Shown: positions 1 through 10,922 of the stretch, piece by piece
Position numbering within the stretch: position 1 is the stretch's first letter
How the letters are laid out: every line of letters starts with the position of its first letter
Source of the DNA: Bacteroidota bacterium
Lineage (GTDB): Bacteria > Bacteroidota > Ignavibacteria > Ignavibacteriales > Ignavibacteriaceae
DNA length: 41,684 nt
Reading direction: 5' to 3'
NCBI GenBank assembly: GCA_022708025.1
Contig: JAKIZM010000027.1
Span: 1 to 41,684 of the forward strand
Notes under the pieces: model-generated
What the model saw: the letters and a program-made list of their open reading frames with translations, nothing else
What the model was told of the DNA's origin: nothing
The model's database searches: none
Translations under genes and position numbers: made by a program

Positions 1-64
1 TCTAATTTATCCCTTTTTTTGATATTTAAATAGTCCTTTCTGTATTTCTATTTCGGATTTAAGA
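1..64. repeat. Left copy of a 64-bp perfect inverted repeat
   Basis: Bases 1-64 are the exact reverse complement of 41566-41629. The match stops at 65 on one side and at 41565 on the other. The left copy begins at base 1, so the repeat may extend beyond the window. It lies 85 bp upstream of pyrG, much as the right copy lies 90 bp upstream of the methyltransferase-like gene on the other strand. No ORF or recognisable mobile-element end is seen in it. It may be a genomic repeat where an assembly contig was broken, or a folding artefact of the assembly. Confidence 0.9.
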
Positions 65-100
65 TATTATGAATAGATTGAAACAGGAATTAATTCCAGA

Positions 101-1775
<1,675 letters not shown>

Positions 1776-1789
1776 GTCTTAATAAGATT

Positions 1790-3298
1790 ATGAAAAAGCT
1801 TTCAATATTATTTATTGTTCTGTTTTTCACAGTGCAAGTTCTTCCTCAGACTCCAATAGACAGGCAAATACAAGTTGGATTAGATAAAATATATAACTTT
1901 AACTGGGAAGCCGGATTTGAATCCTTTAACTCAGTAATAGATAAATTTCCTGATGATCCGCGTGGATATCATTATAAATCTGTTATTTATTTGTGGTTTT
2001 ATCTTGGAAACCTTCGTGAAGACAATCTGGATTCTTTTTATCATTATTCAGATAAAGCAATTGAACTGACTGAAAATAAAATAAAAGAAAATCCTTCTGC
2101 TGAATTAAGTTACCTTTTAGGTTCAGTTTATTATAATAAATCAATTGCCGAGGCAAGGAACGGAAATTTTCTTCAGGCATTATGGACAAGCAGTCAAATG
2201 AAGACAAATCTTGAAGATGCGATAAAGATTAAACCCGATTTTTATGATGCCTTCCTAGGTCTTGGACTGTATAATTTTGCTTTATCTCAAATACCGTCAA
2301 GCCTGGAATGGGCTGCCAATCTTGTTGGGATTAATGCTGACAAAGAACAAGGATTAAAACTGGTTATTAAATCAGCACAGAAAGGAAAGTTATCCAGAGT
2401 TGATGCTCAATATTATTTATCCCAGCTATATTCACGCGTAATTGTTGATCATCCTGAAGCGAAGAAAATTCTTTCTGATTTAGTAAGAAGATATCCAAAA
2501 AACTTGTTATTTAATTTTTCGCTTGCCTGGGTAGAATATGAATTGTGCGAACTGAATAATGCTGAAAAACATTTACGAAAAGTAATTAATGCTAAAGATG
2601 AATTTTATCCGTTCATTTTATCCAACTCAAATCTATTATTGGCGAATATCTTTTTCGACCGGACTCAGTTTGATTCTGCCAGAGTTTATTATCAGAGCTT
2701 TTTAAAAAGTGCAGTGAATAATGATTTTAAAGGATATGCAAATTTCAGAATTGGATTGTCTTTGGAATTAACAGGTAAAAGGAAAGATGCGTTAAAATAT
2801 TACAAACTGTCTAATACCGGAAATACAGATATTGAAGAAGATCTTTATGCAGAAAGGAAAGGAAATGAATTGAAGGACTCAGTGCTGACTGAACCGGAAA
2901 AGAGATTGATATTGATCAGCACTTTGTACAAACAGAATAAATTAAATGCAGCAAGGGATTCATTAACTAATTATTTAAAATCAACTGATATTGAGAATGA
3001 ACAAAAAGCAGAAGCAAAATTGTTTTTAGCGCAGGTATTTTATCAGCAAAAAAAGTATAAGGAATCACTTAATGCTGCTGTAGATTGTCTGCACTTGGAA
3101 ATAAAAAAGGAAAACTGGATGCATGCATTTGCTCATTATATTGCTGCCTGGAATTGTTACCATTTAAAGAATTATACAGATTCAAAGTTATTCCTGCTTC
3201 AGATTAAGGAAATAAGTGAATATGATTTCAGAAATTCACTTGAAAATAAGATTTATACTTTAGAGCGGCTTTTGCCTAAGGATACAAGAAATAATTGA
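1790..3298 (+). CDS. Secreted TPR-repeat protein (Iml2/TTC39-like)
   Basis: A 502-aa protein with a Sec signal peptide (MKKLSILFIVLFFTVQVLPQ) and almost wholly alpha-helical tetratricopeptide-like repeats to the end, so probably a periplasmic scaffold. The central stretch FLGLGLYNFALSQIPSSLEW and the following helix recall the Iml2/TTC39 type of TPR protein; that resemblance is from memory and weak. No catalytic motif is visible. It starts 14 nt after pyrG and likely shares its transcript, but nothing links it to CTP synthesis. Function unknown. Confidence 0.8.
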   Translation: MKKLSILFIVLFFTVQVLPQTPIDRQIQVGLDKIYNFNWEAGFESFNSVIDKFPDDPRGYHYKSVIYLWFYLGNLREDNLDSFYHYSDKAIELTENKIKENPSAELSYLLGSVYYNKSIAEARNGNFLQALWTSSQMKTNLEDAIKIKPDFYDAFLGLGLYNFALSQIPSSLEWAANLVGINADKEQGLKLVIKSAQKGKLSRVDAQYYLSQLYSRVIVDHPEAKKILSDLVRRYPKNLLFNFSLAWVEYELCELNNAEKHLRKVINAKDEFYPFILSNSNLLLANIFFDRTQFDSARVYYQSFLKSAVNNDFKGYANFRIGLSLELTGKRKDALKYYKLSNTGNTDIEEDLYAERKGNELKDSVLTEPEKRLILISTLYKQNKLNAARDSLTNYLKSTDIENEQKAEAKLFLAQVFYQQKKYKESLNAAVDCLHLEIKKENWMHAFAHYIAAWNCYHLKNYTDSKLFLLQIKEISEYDFRNSLENKIYTLERLLPKDTRNN

Positions 3299-3370
3299 TT
3301 TTTAGCTCTTCTTTAATTGCTTCTTTTTTAGTGATTAGCTAATTTTCGCCAACATTTCAGGTATTTTTAA

Positions 3371-3979
3371 TTGAATATTGCAATTTTTGTATCTGGCAGA
3401 GGTTCAAATCTAAAAGCTATTTTAAATGATCCTGATTTAAAGGAAATTATTAAAGTAATTGCTGTTGTAAGTGATAAGTTTGATTGTAAAGCTTTTGAGA
3501 TCGCACATGAATTTGGAATTGAAACTTATATAATTGGTGATGGTGATAATAAAATAAATGCAGAACAATTAACAAAAAAATTATTGGATTTAAATGTATC
3601 GTTAATTGTTTTAGCCGGATACTTGAAATTGATTCCGGATGTTCTTATTAAATCTTTTGTTAACAGGATGATTAATATTCATCCCGCATTATTACCTTCT
3701 TTTGGCGGAAAAGGAATGTACGGAATTAATGTTCACAAAGCTGTTTTTGAATCCTCTGCAAAGGTAAGCGGCGCAACAGTGCATTTAGTGGATAGTTCGT
3801 ATGATACCGGAAAGATAATTGCTCAGCAATGTGTTGATATCTCAGATGTTGCTTCGCCTGAAGAAATTGCTGAAAGAGTATTAAAGATTGAACATCAAAT
3901 TTTACCTGAAGTTATAAAAGCATTTGCGCTTAATAAAATAAAAATCGTCTCTAACAGAATTGAAATAATAAAAGAATAG
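3371..3979 (+). CDS. purN: Phosphoribosylglycinamide formyltransferase
   Basis: Transfers a formyl group from 10-formyl-THF to GAR, the third step of purine synthesis. The 202-aa length is typical. The N-terminal FVSGRGSNLKAI binds the GAR phosphate. The catalytic set is present: Asn and His in INIHPALLPSFGG, and Asp in VDSSYDTGKI. The start is TTG at 3371, which gives the canonical N-terminus MNIAIFVSGRGSN; no ATG fits. A weak promoter-like ATTG-N20-TAATTTTC lies at 3316-3347. First gene of the run with purH, mreBCD, PBP2, rodA and pyrF. Confidence 0.96.
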   Translation: MNIAIFVSGRGSNLKAILNDPDLKEIIKVIAVVSDKFDCKAFEIAHEFGIETYIIGDGDNKINAEQLTKKLLDLNVSLIVLAGYLKLIPDVLIKSFVNRMINIHPALLPSFGGKGMYGINVHKAVFESSAKVSGATVHLVDSSYDTGKIIAQQCVDISDVASPEEIAERVLKIEHQILPEVIKAFALNKIKIVSNRIEIIKE

Positions 3980-4010
3980 AAAATAATTTTCTATTCATAA
4001 GGAAATTAAA

Positions 4011-5528
4011 TTGAAAAAACTTGCCTTAATCAGCGTATCAGATAAAACTAAGATCATTGATTTTGCTGGTGACTTAATAAAAAACGGTTATGAAATTATA
4101 GCCACCGGCAATACAGCCAAGCTGCTTAAAGAAAACAATATTGCTGTTAAAGAAATAAGTTTATTAACCGGATTTCCTGAAATCTTTGGGGGCAGGGTAA
4201 AAACTCTTCATCCAAAAATTTTTGGCGGAATTTTATTTAGAAGAGACAATGATTCCGATATTAAACAAGCAGAACAAAACTCGATCAGCCCTATTGATAT
4301 AGTTTGTGTAAATCTATATCCGTTTGTAAAAACTATTTCAAATCCGAATTCAACTCTGGAAGAGATTATTGAGAATATTGATATCGGAGGACCAAGCCTT
4401 GTAAGAGCTTCTGCAAAAAATTATAGATATGTTTCTATTCTGACTAATCCCGATCAATATGAATCATTTCTTTCTGAATTAAACTCCGGAGAAATATCTG
4501 AAAGTACTCGCAAGAAATTAGCTGTAGAAGCCTTTTCGCATACATCGAATTATGATACTCACATTGCAAATTATCTTGAGAAAAGATTTGATGAACCATC
4601 TTCTTATTTCAGAATTAATGAAAAACTGAATTATGCTTTAAGATATGGGGAAAATCCACATCAATCAGCTTCGGTTTATGGCAGTTTTGATAAATACTTT
4701 GAAGTTTTTCATGGCAAAGAAATTTCTTACAACAATATTTTAGACCTTGTTTCCGCAGTTGAATTATGTGAAGACCTTGGGGAAACATCCTGCACAATAA
4801 TTAAGCATAATAATCCTGCTGGTGCGGCAACAGCAAATAGTAATCTTGAAGCTTATAAGCTCGCATTAAAATGCGATCCTGTTTCTTCTTTTGGAGGTAT
4901 AGTTGCGTTTAATCGTGAGGTTGATGCAGAAACTGCAGAAGAACTAAATAAAATATTCTTGGAAATAGTATGCGCTCCTTCTTTTAGTAATGAAGCATTA
5001 GATCTTTTAAAAAAGAAAAAAGACAGAAGACTTGTTCTAAAGAAAAAAAATATTTTAAGTGATGCAAAATCTTATAGATCCATTCCTGGCGGAGTGCTTG
5101 TTCAGGATTCGGATACTATTTCACTTAATGAATCAGAATTAAAATTTGTTACTGATAAAAAACCGTCTTTATCAGAATTAGATGACTTAAAATTTTCATG
5201 GAAAATTGCTAAACATACTAAATCAAATGCAATTGTTTATGTAAAGAATAAAACAACTCTGGGCGTTGGTGCTGGTCAGATGTCAAGAATAGATTCAGCT
5301 AAAATTGCTGTTATGAAAGCAAAAGAACATGGGCTTGATTTGACCGGATCAGTTGCTGCTTCTGATGCATTTTTTCCGTTTGCAGATGGTCTTTTAGAAA
5401 TTATAAAATGTGGTGCTGTTTCAGTTATTCAGCCCGGTGGTTCTGTCAGAGATCAGGAAGTAATTGATGCAGCAAATAAAAGTAATATTTCAATGGTATT
5501 TACAGGTATAAGGCACTTTAAACATTAA
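4011..5528 (+). CDS. purH: Bifunctional AICAR transformylase / IMP cyclohydrolase
   Basis: Catalyses the last two steps of IMP synthesis. The 505-aa length is slightly short of E. coli PurH (529). The N-terminal MGS-like cyclohydrolase domain has TGFPEIFGGRVKTLHPKI. The transformylase domain carries RYGENPHQSA, the catalytic Lys-His in KHNNPAGAA, SFGGIVAFNREVD, AGQMSRIDSAKIA and the C-terminal RHFKH. The start codon is TTG at 4011 in ATTAAATTG, giving the usual MKKLALISVSDKT. It follows purN by 31 nt and is followed 8 nt later by mreB, so purine synthesis and cell-shape genes are apparently on one transcript. Confidence 0.97.
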   Translation: MKKLALISVSDKTKIIDFAGDLIKNGYEIIATGNTAKLLKENNIAVKEISLLTGFPEIFGGRVKTLHPKIFGGILFRRDNDSDIKQAEQNSISPIDIVCVNLYPFVKTISNPNSTLEEIIENIDIGGPSLVRASAKNYRYVSILTNPDQYESFLSELNSGEISESTRKKLAVEAFSHTSNYDTHIANYLEKRFDEPSSYFRINEKLNYALRYGENPHQSASVYGSFDKYFEVFHGKEISYNNILDLVSAVELCEDLGETSCTIIKHNNPAGAATANSNLEAYKLALKCDPVSSFGGIVAFNREVDAETAEELNKIFLEIVCAPSFSNEALDLLKKKKDRRLVLKKKNILSDAKSYRSIPGGVLVQDSDTISLNESELKFVTDKKPSLSELDDLKFSWKIAKHTKSNAIVYVKNKTTLGVGAGQMSRIDSAKIAVMKAKEHGLDLTGSVAASDAFFPFADGLLEIIKCGAVSVIQPGGSVRDQEVIDAANKSNISMVFTGIRHFKH

Positions 5529-5536
5529 GAGGAACA

Positions 5537-6565
5537 ATGGGAATATTCGATTTTTTTTCAAACGACATTGCAATTGATTTAGGTACTGCTAATACTCTTA
5601 TCTATGTTAAGGGAAAAGGCATTGTATTAAATGAACCTTCGATTGTAGCATTTGACAAGAATTCCAAACGCATTATTGCACTTGGCAATAAAGCAAAAGA
5701 AATGCAGGGCAGGGAACATAAAGAAATTAAAGTAACCCGTCCTATGCGTGATGGTGTAATTGCAGATTTTGAAATTGCAGAAGGAATGATAAGAGCATTT
5801 ATAAAAAGAGTGCGCGGTGGAAGTGCAATGGCAAGCCGAAGAGTAATCGTTGCTGTTCCAAGTGGTGTAACTGAAGTTGAAAAAAGAGCAGTCAGAGATA
5901 GTGCCGAACATGCAGGTGCTAAAGAAGTTCACTTGATGGCTGAACCAATGGCAGCAGCAATTGGAATCGGTATTGATGTTGAAGCGCCTGTAGGAAATAT
6001 GATAATTGACGTTGGCGGTGGAACTACTGAAATAGCTGTGATTGCGTTATCAGGTATAGTTAATGAAGAATCCATACGTGTTGCCGGCGATGAAATGAAT
6101 TATGCTATAATGCAGTTCTTCAAAAAGAATCATAATATTTTAATTGGTGAAAGAACCGCTGAAGCTATTAAATGCGAAGTTGGTTCCGCTGTTCCGCTTA
6201 AAGAAGAGATAACGATTCAGGTTAAAGGAAGAGATTTGGTCGGAGGCATTCCAAAAACAACAGAAGTAAGTTCAGTTGAGATCAGAGAAGCATTAAATGA
6301 ATCTGTTGTGCAAATAGTTGATGCTGTAAGACAGACTCTGGAAAGAACACCTCCGGAACTTTCTGCAGATATTCTGGATCGTGGTGTTATGATAACCGGC
6401 GGAGGTGCATTATTAAAAGGTCTGGATGAAAGAATAAGGATGGAAACTAATCTTCCTGTTCATATCTCGGAAGATCCGTTAACTGCTGTTGTTAGAGGTG
6501 CAGGAAAAGTAATTGATAATTTAAGTCAGTATTCAAAGGTATTAATCCGTAACCGAAGATATTAA
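5537..6565 (+). CDS. mreB: Rod-shape actin homologue MreB
   Basis: Actin-like ATPase that forms membrane-bound filaments and orients side-wall peptidoglycan synthesis. The 342-aa length is typical. Phosphate-1 motif IDLGTANTLIYVKGKG is at residues 13-28, phosphate-2 is in IIDVGGGTTEIAVIAL, and the adenosine motif is in MITGGGALLKGLDE. A purine-rich ribosome site (AAGAGGAAC) precedes the ATG. The mreB stop and mreC start share one base (TAATG), so translation is coupled to mreC. Confidence 0.98.
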   Translation: MGIFDFFSNDIAIDLGTANTLIYVKGKGIVLNEPSIVAFDKNSKRIIALGNKAKEMQGREHKEIKVTRPMRDGVIADFEIAEGMIRAFIKRVRGGSAMASRRVIVAVPSGVTEVEKRAVRDSAEHAGAKEVHLMAEPMAAAIGIGIDVEAPVGNMIIDVGGGTTEIAVIALSGIVNEESIRVAGDEMNYAIMQFFKKNHNILIGERTAEAIKCEVGSAVPLKEEITIQVKGRDLVGGIPKTTEVSSVEIREALNESVVQIVDAVRQTLERTPPELSADILDRGVMITGGGALLKGLDERIRMETNLPVHISEDPLTAVVRGAGKVIDNLSQYSKVLIRNRRY

Positions 6566-7398
6566 TGATCAGATTTATTTCATCTACGTGGGAAAAATTT
6601 AAAGAATATATTGTACTTGTTGTTTTAATAATAATCAGTTTAGCCTTACTATCACAAAATAATTCGCAGGGAATTCAAAAAGTCCGTGCAGTTGCTTTTG
6701 GTTCTTTCGCTTCAGTAACATCAGTTTTTTCAGATATTTTTAATATCAGTAATCTTAAAAAAGAAAACGAAGAATTAAGACGTACTAATGCTGAGATAAT
6801 GCTGCAATTAAGCAGACTCAGGGAATCAGCAATAGTTAACGATGATCTAAAAGGGTTACTTGCTTTAAAAGACTCAACCAAATATCCGCTTATTATTGCT
6901 TCAATAATTTCAAAATCCTTATCCAAATCACAAGGTACAGTTACTCTAAATGTTGGTAGCTCAAGTGGTGTTAAACCTGGTATGCCTGTTATTACTGATA
7001 AAGGAATAGCAGGGATTATCTTTTCTGTTTCAGCTAATTATTCAATTGCAAGAACACTTAACAATGTTGATCTCAATCTTACTGTTAAATGTGAGAGAAC
7101 CCGTGAAAATGCAGTGATGAAATGGAAGGGCGACAGACTTGTAATGATAAATGTTCCAAAGACCTTCGGATTAAAAAAAGGAGACAGAATTGTAACTTCC
7201 GAGATTAGTTCGATAGTTCCTGTTCCGATTCCTGTTGGAATTGTTGCTGAAATAGGGAATGTGGAAATGGGAATTTTTAATGAGGTTACAATCCAGCCAT
7301 TTGTTGATTTTCAGAAGGTTGAAAATGTTTTTGTCCTTGGTTTGGTAAAAAGTAAAGAGATTGATGATATTGAATTTAACTTTCTGAATAAAAGATGA
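6565..7398 (+). CDS. mreC: Rod-shape determining protein MreC
   Basis: Bitopic inner-membrane protein whose periplasmic part activates PBP2/RodA. 277 aa. One N-terminal transmembrane helix (about 16-32, YIVLVVLIIISLALLS) is followed by a coiled coil (about 64-90, NLKKENEELRRTNAEIMLQL). The C-terminal beta-rich MreC domain has NVGSSSGVKPGMPVITDKGI and GLKKGDRIVTSE. It overlaps mreB by 1 nt and mreD by 4 nt. Confidence 0.95.
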   Translation: MIRFISSTWEKFKEYIVLVVLIIISLALLSQNNSQGIQKVRAVAFGSFASVTSVFSDIFNISNLKKENEELRRTNAEIMLQLSRLRESAIVNDDLKGLLALKDSTKYPLIIASIISKSLSKSQGTVTLNVGSSSGVKPGMPVITDKGIAGIIFSVSANYSIARTLNNVDLNLTVKCERTRENAVMKWKGDRLVMINVPKTFGLKKGDRIVTSEISSIVPVPIPVGIVAEIGNVEMGIFNEVTIQPFVDFQKVENVFVLGLVKSKEIDDIEFNFLNKR

Positions 7399-7886
7399 TC
7401 AAACCTGCTTATATAGTATCATTTATTTTATTTTTTCCATTGCTGCTTATTCAGACAACAATAGTTCCTTTAATAGCTATTGATAATATTATTCCTGATT
7501 TGATCATAATAATCTTGGTTTATTATGCAATTACGCAAGGGCAGATTTATGGAACAGTTTTAGGATTTATTTATGGCTTCTTATTTGATATTATTACAGG
7601 AAGTCTTTTAGGAAGCACAATGATAGCTAAAACAATTGCAGGTTTTACTGCAGGATATTTTTCTTCAGAAAATAAAAGGGATCAATATCTGATTTCTTAT
7701 AATTTTGCTTTAATTGTATTATTAGCTTCACTTATTGAATCTACTATCAGTGCTTTTTTCTCATCAGTTAGTTTAAACACAAATATTTTTATTTTATTTA
7801 TTCAATATGCATTGTTTCCCGCATTATATACTTCTTCAATTGCACTATTGGGTATGATCTTCTATCCTAAAAGGAGATTGTTTTGA
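7395..7886 (+). CDS. mreD: Rod-shape determining protein MreD
   Basis: Small integral membrane partner of MreC in the elongasome. 163 aa with five or so hydrophobic helices and few charged residues. The N-terminus MIKPAYIVSFILFFPLLLIQ and the stretch GQIYGTVLGFIYGFLFDIIT fit MreD. Its sequence is poorly conserved, so the call rests on length, topology and position between mreC and PBP2. It overlaps mreC by 4 nt (ATGA) and PBP2 by 4 nt (TTGA). Confidence 0.88.
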   Translation: MIKPAYIVSFILFFPLLLIQTTIVPLIAIDNIIPDLIIIILVYYAITQGQIYGTVLGFIYGFLFDIITGSLLGSTMIAKTIAGFTAGYFSSENKRDQYLISYNFALIVLLASLIESTISAFFSSVSLNTNIFILFIQYALFPALYTSSIALLGMIFYPKRRLF

Positions 7887-9697
7887 GATCCGTAAACTTT
7901 GCATCGATTAACAGACGAAGTTTTATAAGTGCAATGCTAATCATTGTATTTGCAGTGATATCGTTTAGATTATTTCAAATGCAAATCCTGGAAAGCCAAT
8001 CCTATGAAGAAAAGTCAGCTGATAACAGTATCAAAGCTATTGAACAGATGCCTTTCCGTGGCGTTTTTTATGATCGGAATTTGAAAGTAATGGTTGATAA
8101 TATTCCTGCCTATACTTTACGCATTACACCGGCTGATTATGATACTACACTTAACGAAATGCTTGATAAGATTCTTGGAGCAAATCCCGGATATGTTTCT
8201 TTGATATTAAAAAGGAACAGAATTTATTCTAAATATATTCCAATCAGAATTAAAAGAGGGATAGGCTTTGAAGTAGTTTCGTGGTTTGAAGAAAACCGAG
8301 AAAATTTACCCGGTGTTGATTACATTGTTGAAATGCAGCGGGGTTATCCATTGGGAATCAGAGCATCACATTCATTTGGTTACACAAAAGAAATCTCACC
8401 GCAGCAATTGAAGGATGAAAAAGATTATTATGCTCCCGGCGATTATGTAGGTCATAATGGAATTGAAAAACAATATGAAAAAGATCTAAGAGGCATAAAA
8501 GGATTTAATTATGTATTAGTTAATTCCAATCGAAAGGAAATCGGTAAATACAAAGATGGTGCGGCAGATAAGAATTCAATAAAAGGAAAAGATTTAGTCC
8601 TTTCATTTGATGCTGATGTTCAAAAAGTAGCTGAAGAACAAATGCTTGGAAAAAGGGGAGCTATTGTTGCCATAGAACCGAGCACTGGTGAGATATTAGC
8701 TATTTTGAGTGCGCCTGATTATGATCTTAATCAATTTGCTTATGTTACTTCCAAGGAATTTCTTCAGGAACTTTATAACAATCCGGATAAACCATCTTTT
8801 AACAGAGCAACGATGTCTCTTAAGCCGCCCGGTTCCACATTTAAAATGCTTGCTGCAATTGCTGCTTTGGATTTAGGTGTTATAACTCCACAAACAACTT
8901 TTTATTGCGGCGGTGGTTTCACTTTCGGCAGATTCTTCAAATGCCACGGTTCCCACGGTTCTGTTAATGTTATCCGTGCAATAGAAAAATCCTGCAATAC
9001 ATTCTTCTATCAGCTTATTTATAAGATTGGTTTGGATAGATGGAAAGAGTATGCATTAAAGTTTGGCTTTGCTCAAAAAACAGGAATTGATATCGGCGAA
9101 GAAGCAGCCGGTTTTATTCCCGGCGAAGATTATTACGTTAAATTGTACGGAGAAAAATGGCCTCGTAGTATTATGGCAAGCCTTGGCATTGGGCAGGGAG
9201 AAGTGAGTGTTACTCCTTTACAATTAGCAAAATATGTAGCACTAATAGCAAATGATGGTAAATCATTTCAGCCTCATATTGTTAAAGGTTATTTAGATGA
9301 TCAGACAAAACAGATTATACCATATAAGTTTCCTGAAATAAATACAGGAATTAAAAAAGAAGTTTTTGATATTGTAAAAGAAGGTATGTATTTAGTTGTT
9401 AATGGTGCTGGTACTGCAACACACATTAGATTACCCGATATTCATATATCCGGTAAAACTGGTACTGCACAAAATCCTCACGGTAAAGATCACGCTTTCT
9501 TTGTAGGATTTGCACCTTCTGAAAATCCTAAGATAGCAGTTGCTGTTGTAGTTGAAAATGTTGGATTTGGCGGCACCCACGCTGCTCCGATTGCCAAAGC
9601 TTTGATTGAAACTTATTTAAAAAAGAAACCAAATGAAGTTAAACCTGAAGGCTTAAAGAATAATCAAACTATTGCCGGAGTAAATCTTGAGAATTGA
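7883..9697 (+). CDS. mrdA: Penicillin-binding protein 2, elongasome transpeptidase
   Basis: Class B PBP that cross-links new peptidoglycan during elongation, with RodA as its glycosyltransferase partner. 604 aa. One N-terminal transmembrane helix (about 15-30) and a dimerisation/pedestal domain precede the transpeptidase domain. Its three active-site motifs are present: S318-TFK321, S370-CN372 and K525-TGT. The start is TTG at 7883, overlapping the mreD stop as TTGA, which indicates coupling. rodA starts inside its 3' end. All catalytic residues are intact. Confidence 0.96.
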   Translation: MRSVNFASINRRSFISAMLIIVFAVISFRLFQMQILESQSYEEKSADNSIKAIEQMPFRGVFYDRNLKVMVDNIPAYTLRITPADYDTTLNEMLDKILGANPGYVSLILKRNRIYSKYIPIRIKRGIGFEVVSWFEENRENLPGVDYIVEMQRGYPLGIRASHSFGYTKEISPQQLKDEKDYYAPGDYVGHNGIEKQYEKDLRGIKGFNYVLVNSNRKEIGKYKDGAADKNSIKGKDLVLSFDADVQKVAEEQMLGKRGAIVAIEPSTGEILAILSAPDYDLNQFAYVTSKEFLQELYNNPDKPSFNRATMSLKPPGSTFKMLAAIAALDLGVITPQTTFYCGGGFTFGRFFKCHGSHGSVNVIRAIEKSCNTFFYQLIYKIGLDRWKEYALKFGFAQKTGIDIGEEAAGFIPGEDYYVKLYGEKWPRSIMASLGIGQGEVSVTPLQLAKYVALIANDGKSFQPHIVKGYLDDQTKQIIPYKFPEINTGIKKEVFDIVKEGMYLVVNGAGTATHIRLPDIHISGKTGTAQNPHGKDHAFFVGFAPSENPKIAVAVVVENVGFGGTHAAPIAKALIETYLKKKPNEVKPEGLKNNQTIAGVNLEN

Positions 9698-10916
9698 TTA
9701 TAAACTCAGTGATAAGTTTGATTTCGGATTGTTTATTTCGGTGCTGATTTTATTCCTGATTGGATTAGCTGCAATCTATAGTTCTACATTCAATCATCCG
9801 ACAATGAGTGGTAACTTTAACAGGCAATTAATTTTTGGTATAGCTGCGTTTATTGTTTTCTTTATTACTTATTCTATTCCGTCAAATACTTTCAGAATGA
9901 TAGCAATCCCAACCTATCTTTTTTCACTTTTACTTTTGTTGATTGTTTTGGTTGCTGGCAGAAAAACTTCTGGTGCCAGAAGCTGGCTGGATATTGGACC
10001 GTTGGGATTTCAGCCTTCGGAACTTGCTAAAGTTGGAACTATCCTTGTTATGTCTCTCTTTTTAAGCAGAAAAAATACTGACATAGAATCATTTAAAGAT
10101 ATAGTCCTTGCTTTAATGATTGGATTCATACCGGTTATGATGATATTGCTTGAGCCTGATATGGGAACTGCAATTGTTTTTGCAGGTCTTATACTTTTAC
10201 TGATTTTCTGGAAAGGTATATCTATCTTTGGTTTATTTATTGTACTATCACCGGGATTTGTTGCTGTCTCAGCGTTATTTGGTTTTTATTATTTTCTAGG
10301 TGCTTTAGCTTTAACATTAATTGTCTTGTTACTTTTCCGTAAAGATATTTTTTTCAGCGGGTCAATATTTGCGTTAAATCTGGCTGCAGGATTTTTTGCA
10401 GATTATTTATATCATGCTTTAAGTCCTCATCAGCAGAAACGAATACAATCATTTATTGATCCTAATATGGATCCGCTTGGTGCCGGATATAACACAATAC
10501 AGGCTAAAGTAGCTATCGGAAGCGGCGGATTACTTGGTAAAGGATTTCTTCAGGGCAATCAGACACAACTACAATATATTCCTGAGCAATGGACTGACTT
10601 TATTTATTGTGTTATAGGTGAGGAGTTTGGTTTTATCGGTTCGATGTTCGTTATTATTTTATTTCTTTATCTGTTTTTTAAAATTCTGAAAATTGCATCA
10701 ACTACAAAAGATGAGTTTTTAAGCTTAATAATCATTGGAGTTTTGTCAGTTTATTTTATCCATTTTTTAATAAATATAGGAATGGTAGTTGGTGTCTTAC
10801 CTGTAATTGGAATTCCATTGCCTTTTGTAAGTTATGGAGGCAGTTCTCTTTTAGTTAATATGTTTATGCTTGGTATAATTGCAAATGTATTTAGGAACAG
10901 AAAAAACTTTACATAA
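9687..10916 (+). CDS. rodA: SEDS peptidoglycan glycosyltransferase RodA
   Basis: SEDS-family integral membrane enzyme that polymerises lipid II with PBP2. 409 aa with about ten transmembrane helices. Family signatures are GFQPSELAKVGTI, LLEPDMGTAIVF, GAGYNTIQAKVAIGSGGL, the loop GFLQGNQTQLQYIPEQWTDF and GIPLPFVSYGGSS. The conserved Asp of the extracytoplasmic loop is in EQWTDF. The start is TTG at 9687, 11 nt inside the PBP2 gene. pyrF follows after 6 nt. Confidence 0.96.
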   Translation: MRIDYKLSDKFDFGLFISVLILFLIGLAAIYSSTFNHPTMSGNFNRQLIFGIAAFIVFFITYSIPSNTFRMIAIPTYLFSLLLLLIVLVAGRKTSGARSWLDIGPLGFQPSELAKVGTILVMSLFLSRKNTDIESFKDIVLALMIGFIPVMMILLEPDMGTAIVFAGLILLLIFWKGISIFGLFIVLSPGFVAVSALFGFYYFLGALALTLIVLLLFRKDIFFSGSIFALNLAAGFFADYLYHALSPHQQKRIQSFIDPNMDPLGAGYNTIQAKVAIGSGGLLGKGFLQGNQTQLQYIPEQWTDFIYCVIGEEFGFIGSMFVIILFLYLFFKILKIASTTKDEFLSLIIIGVLSVYFIHFLINIGMVVGVLPVIGIPLPFVSYGGSSLLVNMFMLGIIANVFRNRKNFT

Positions 10917-10922
10917 AAATTT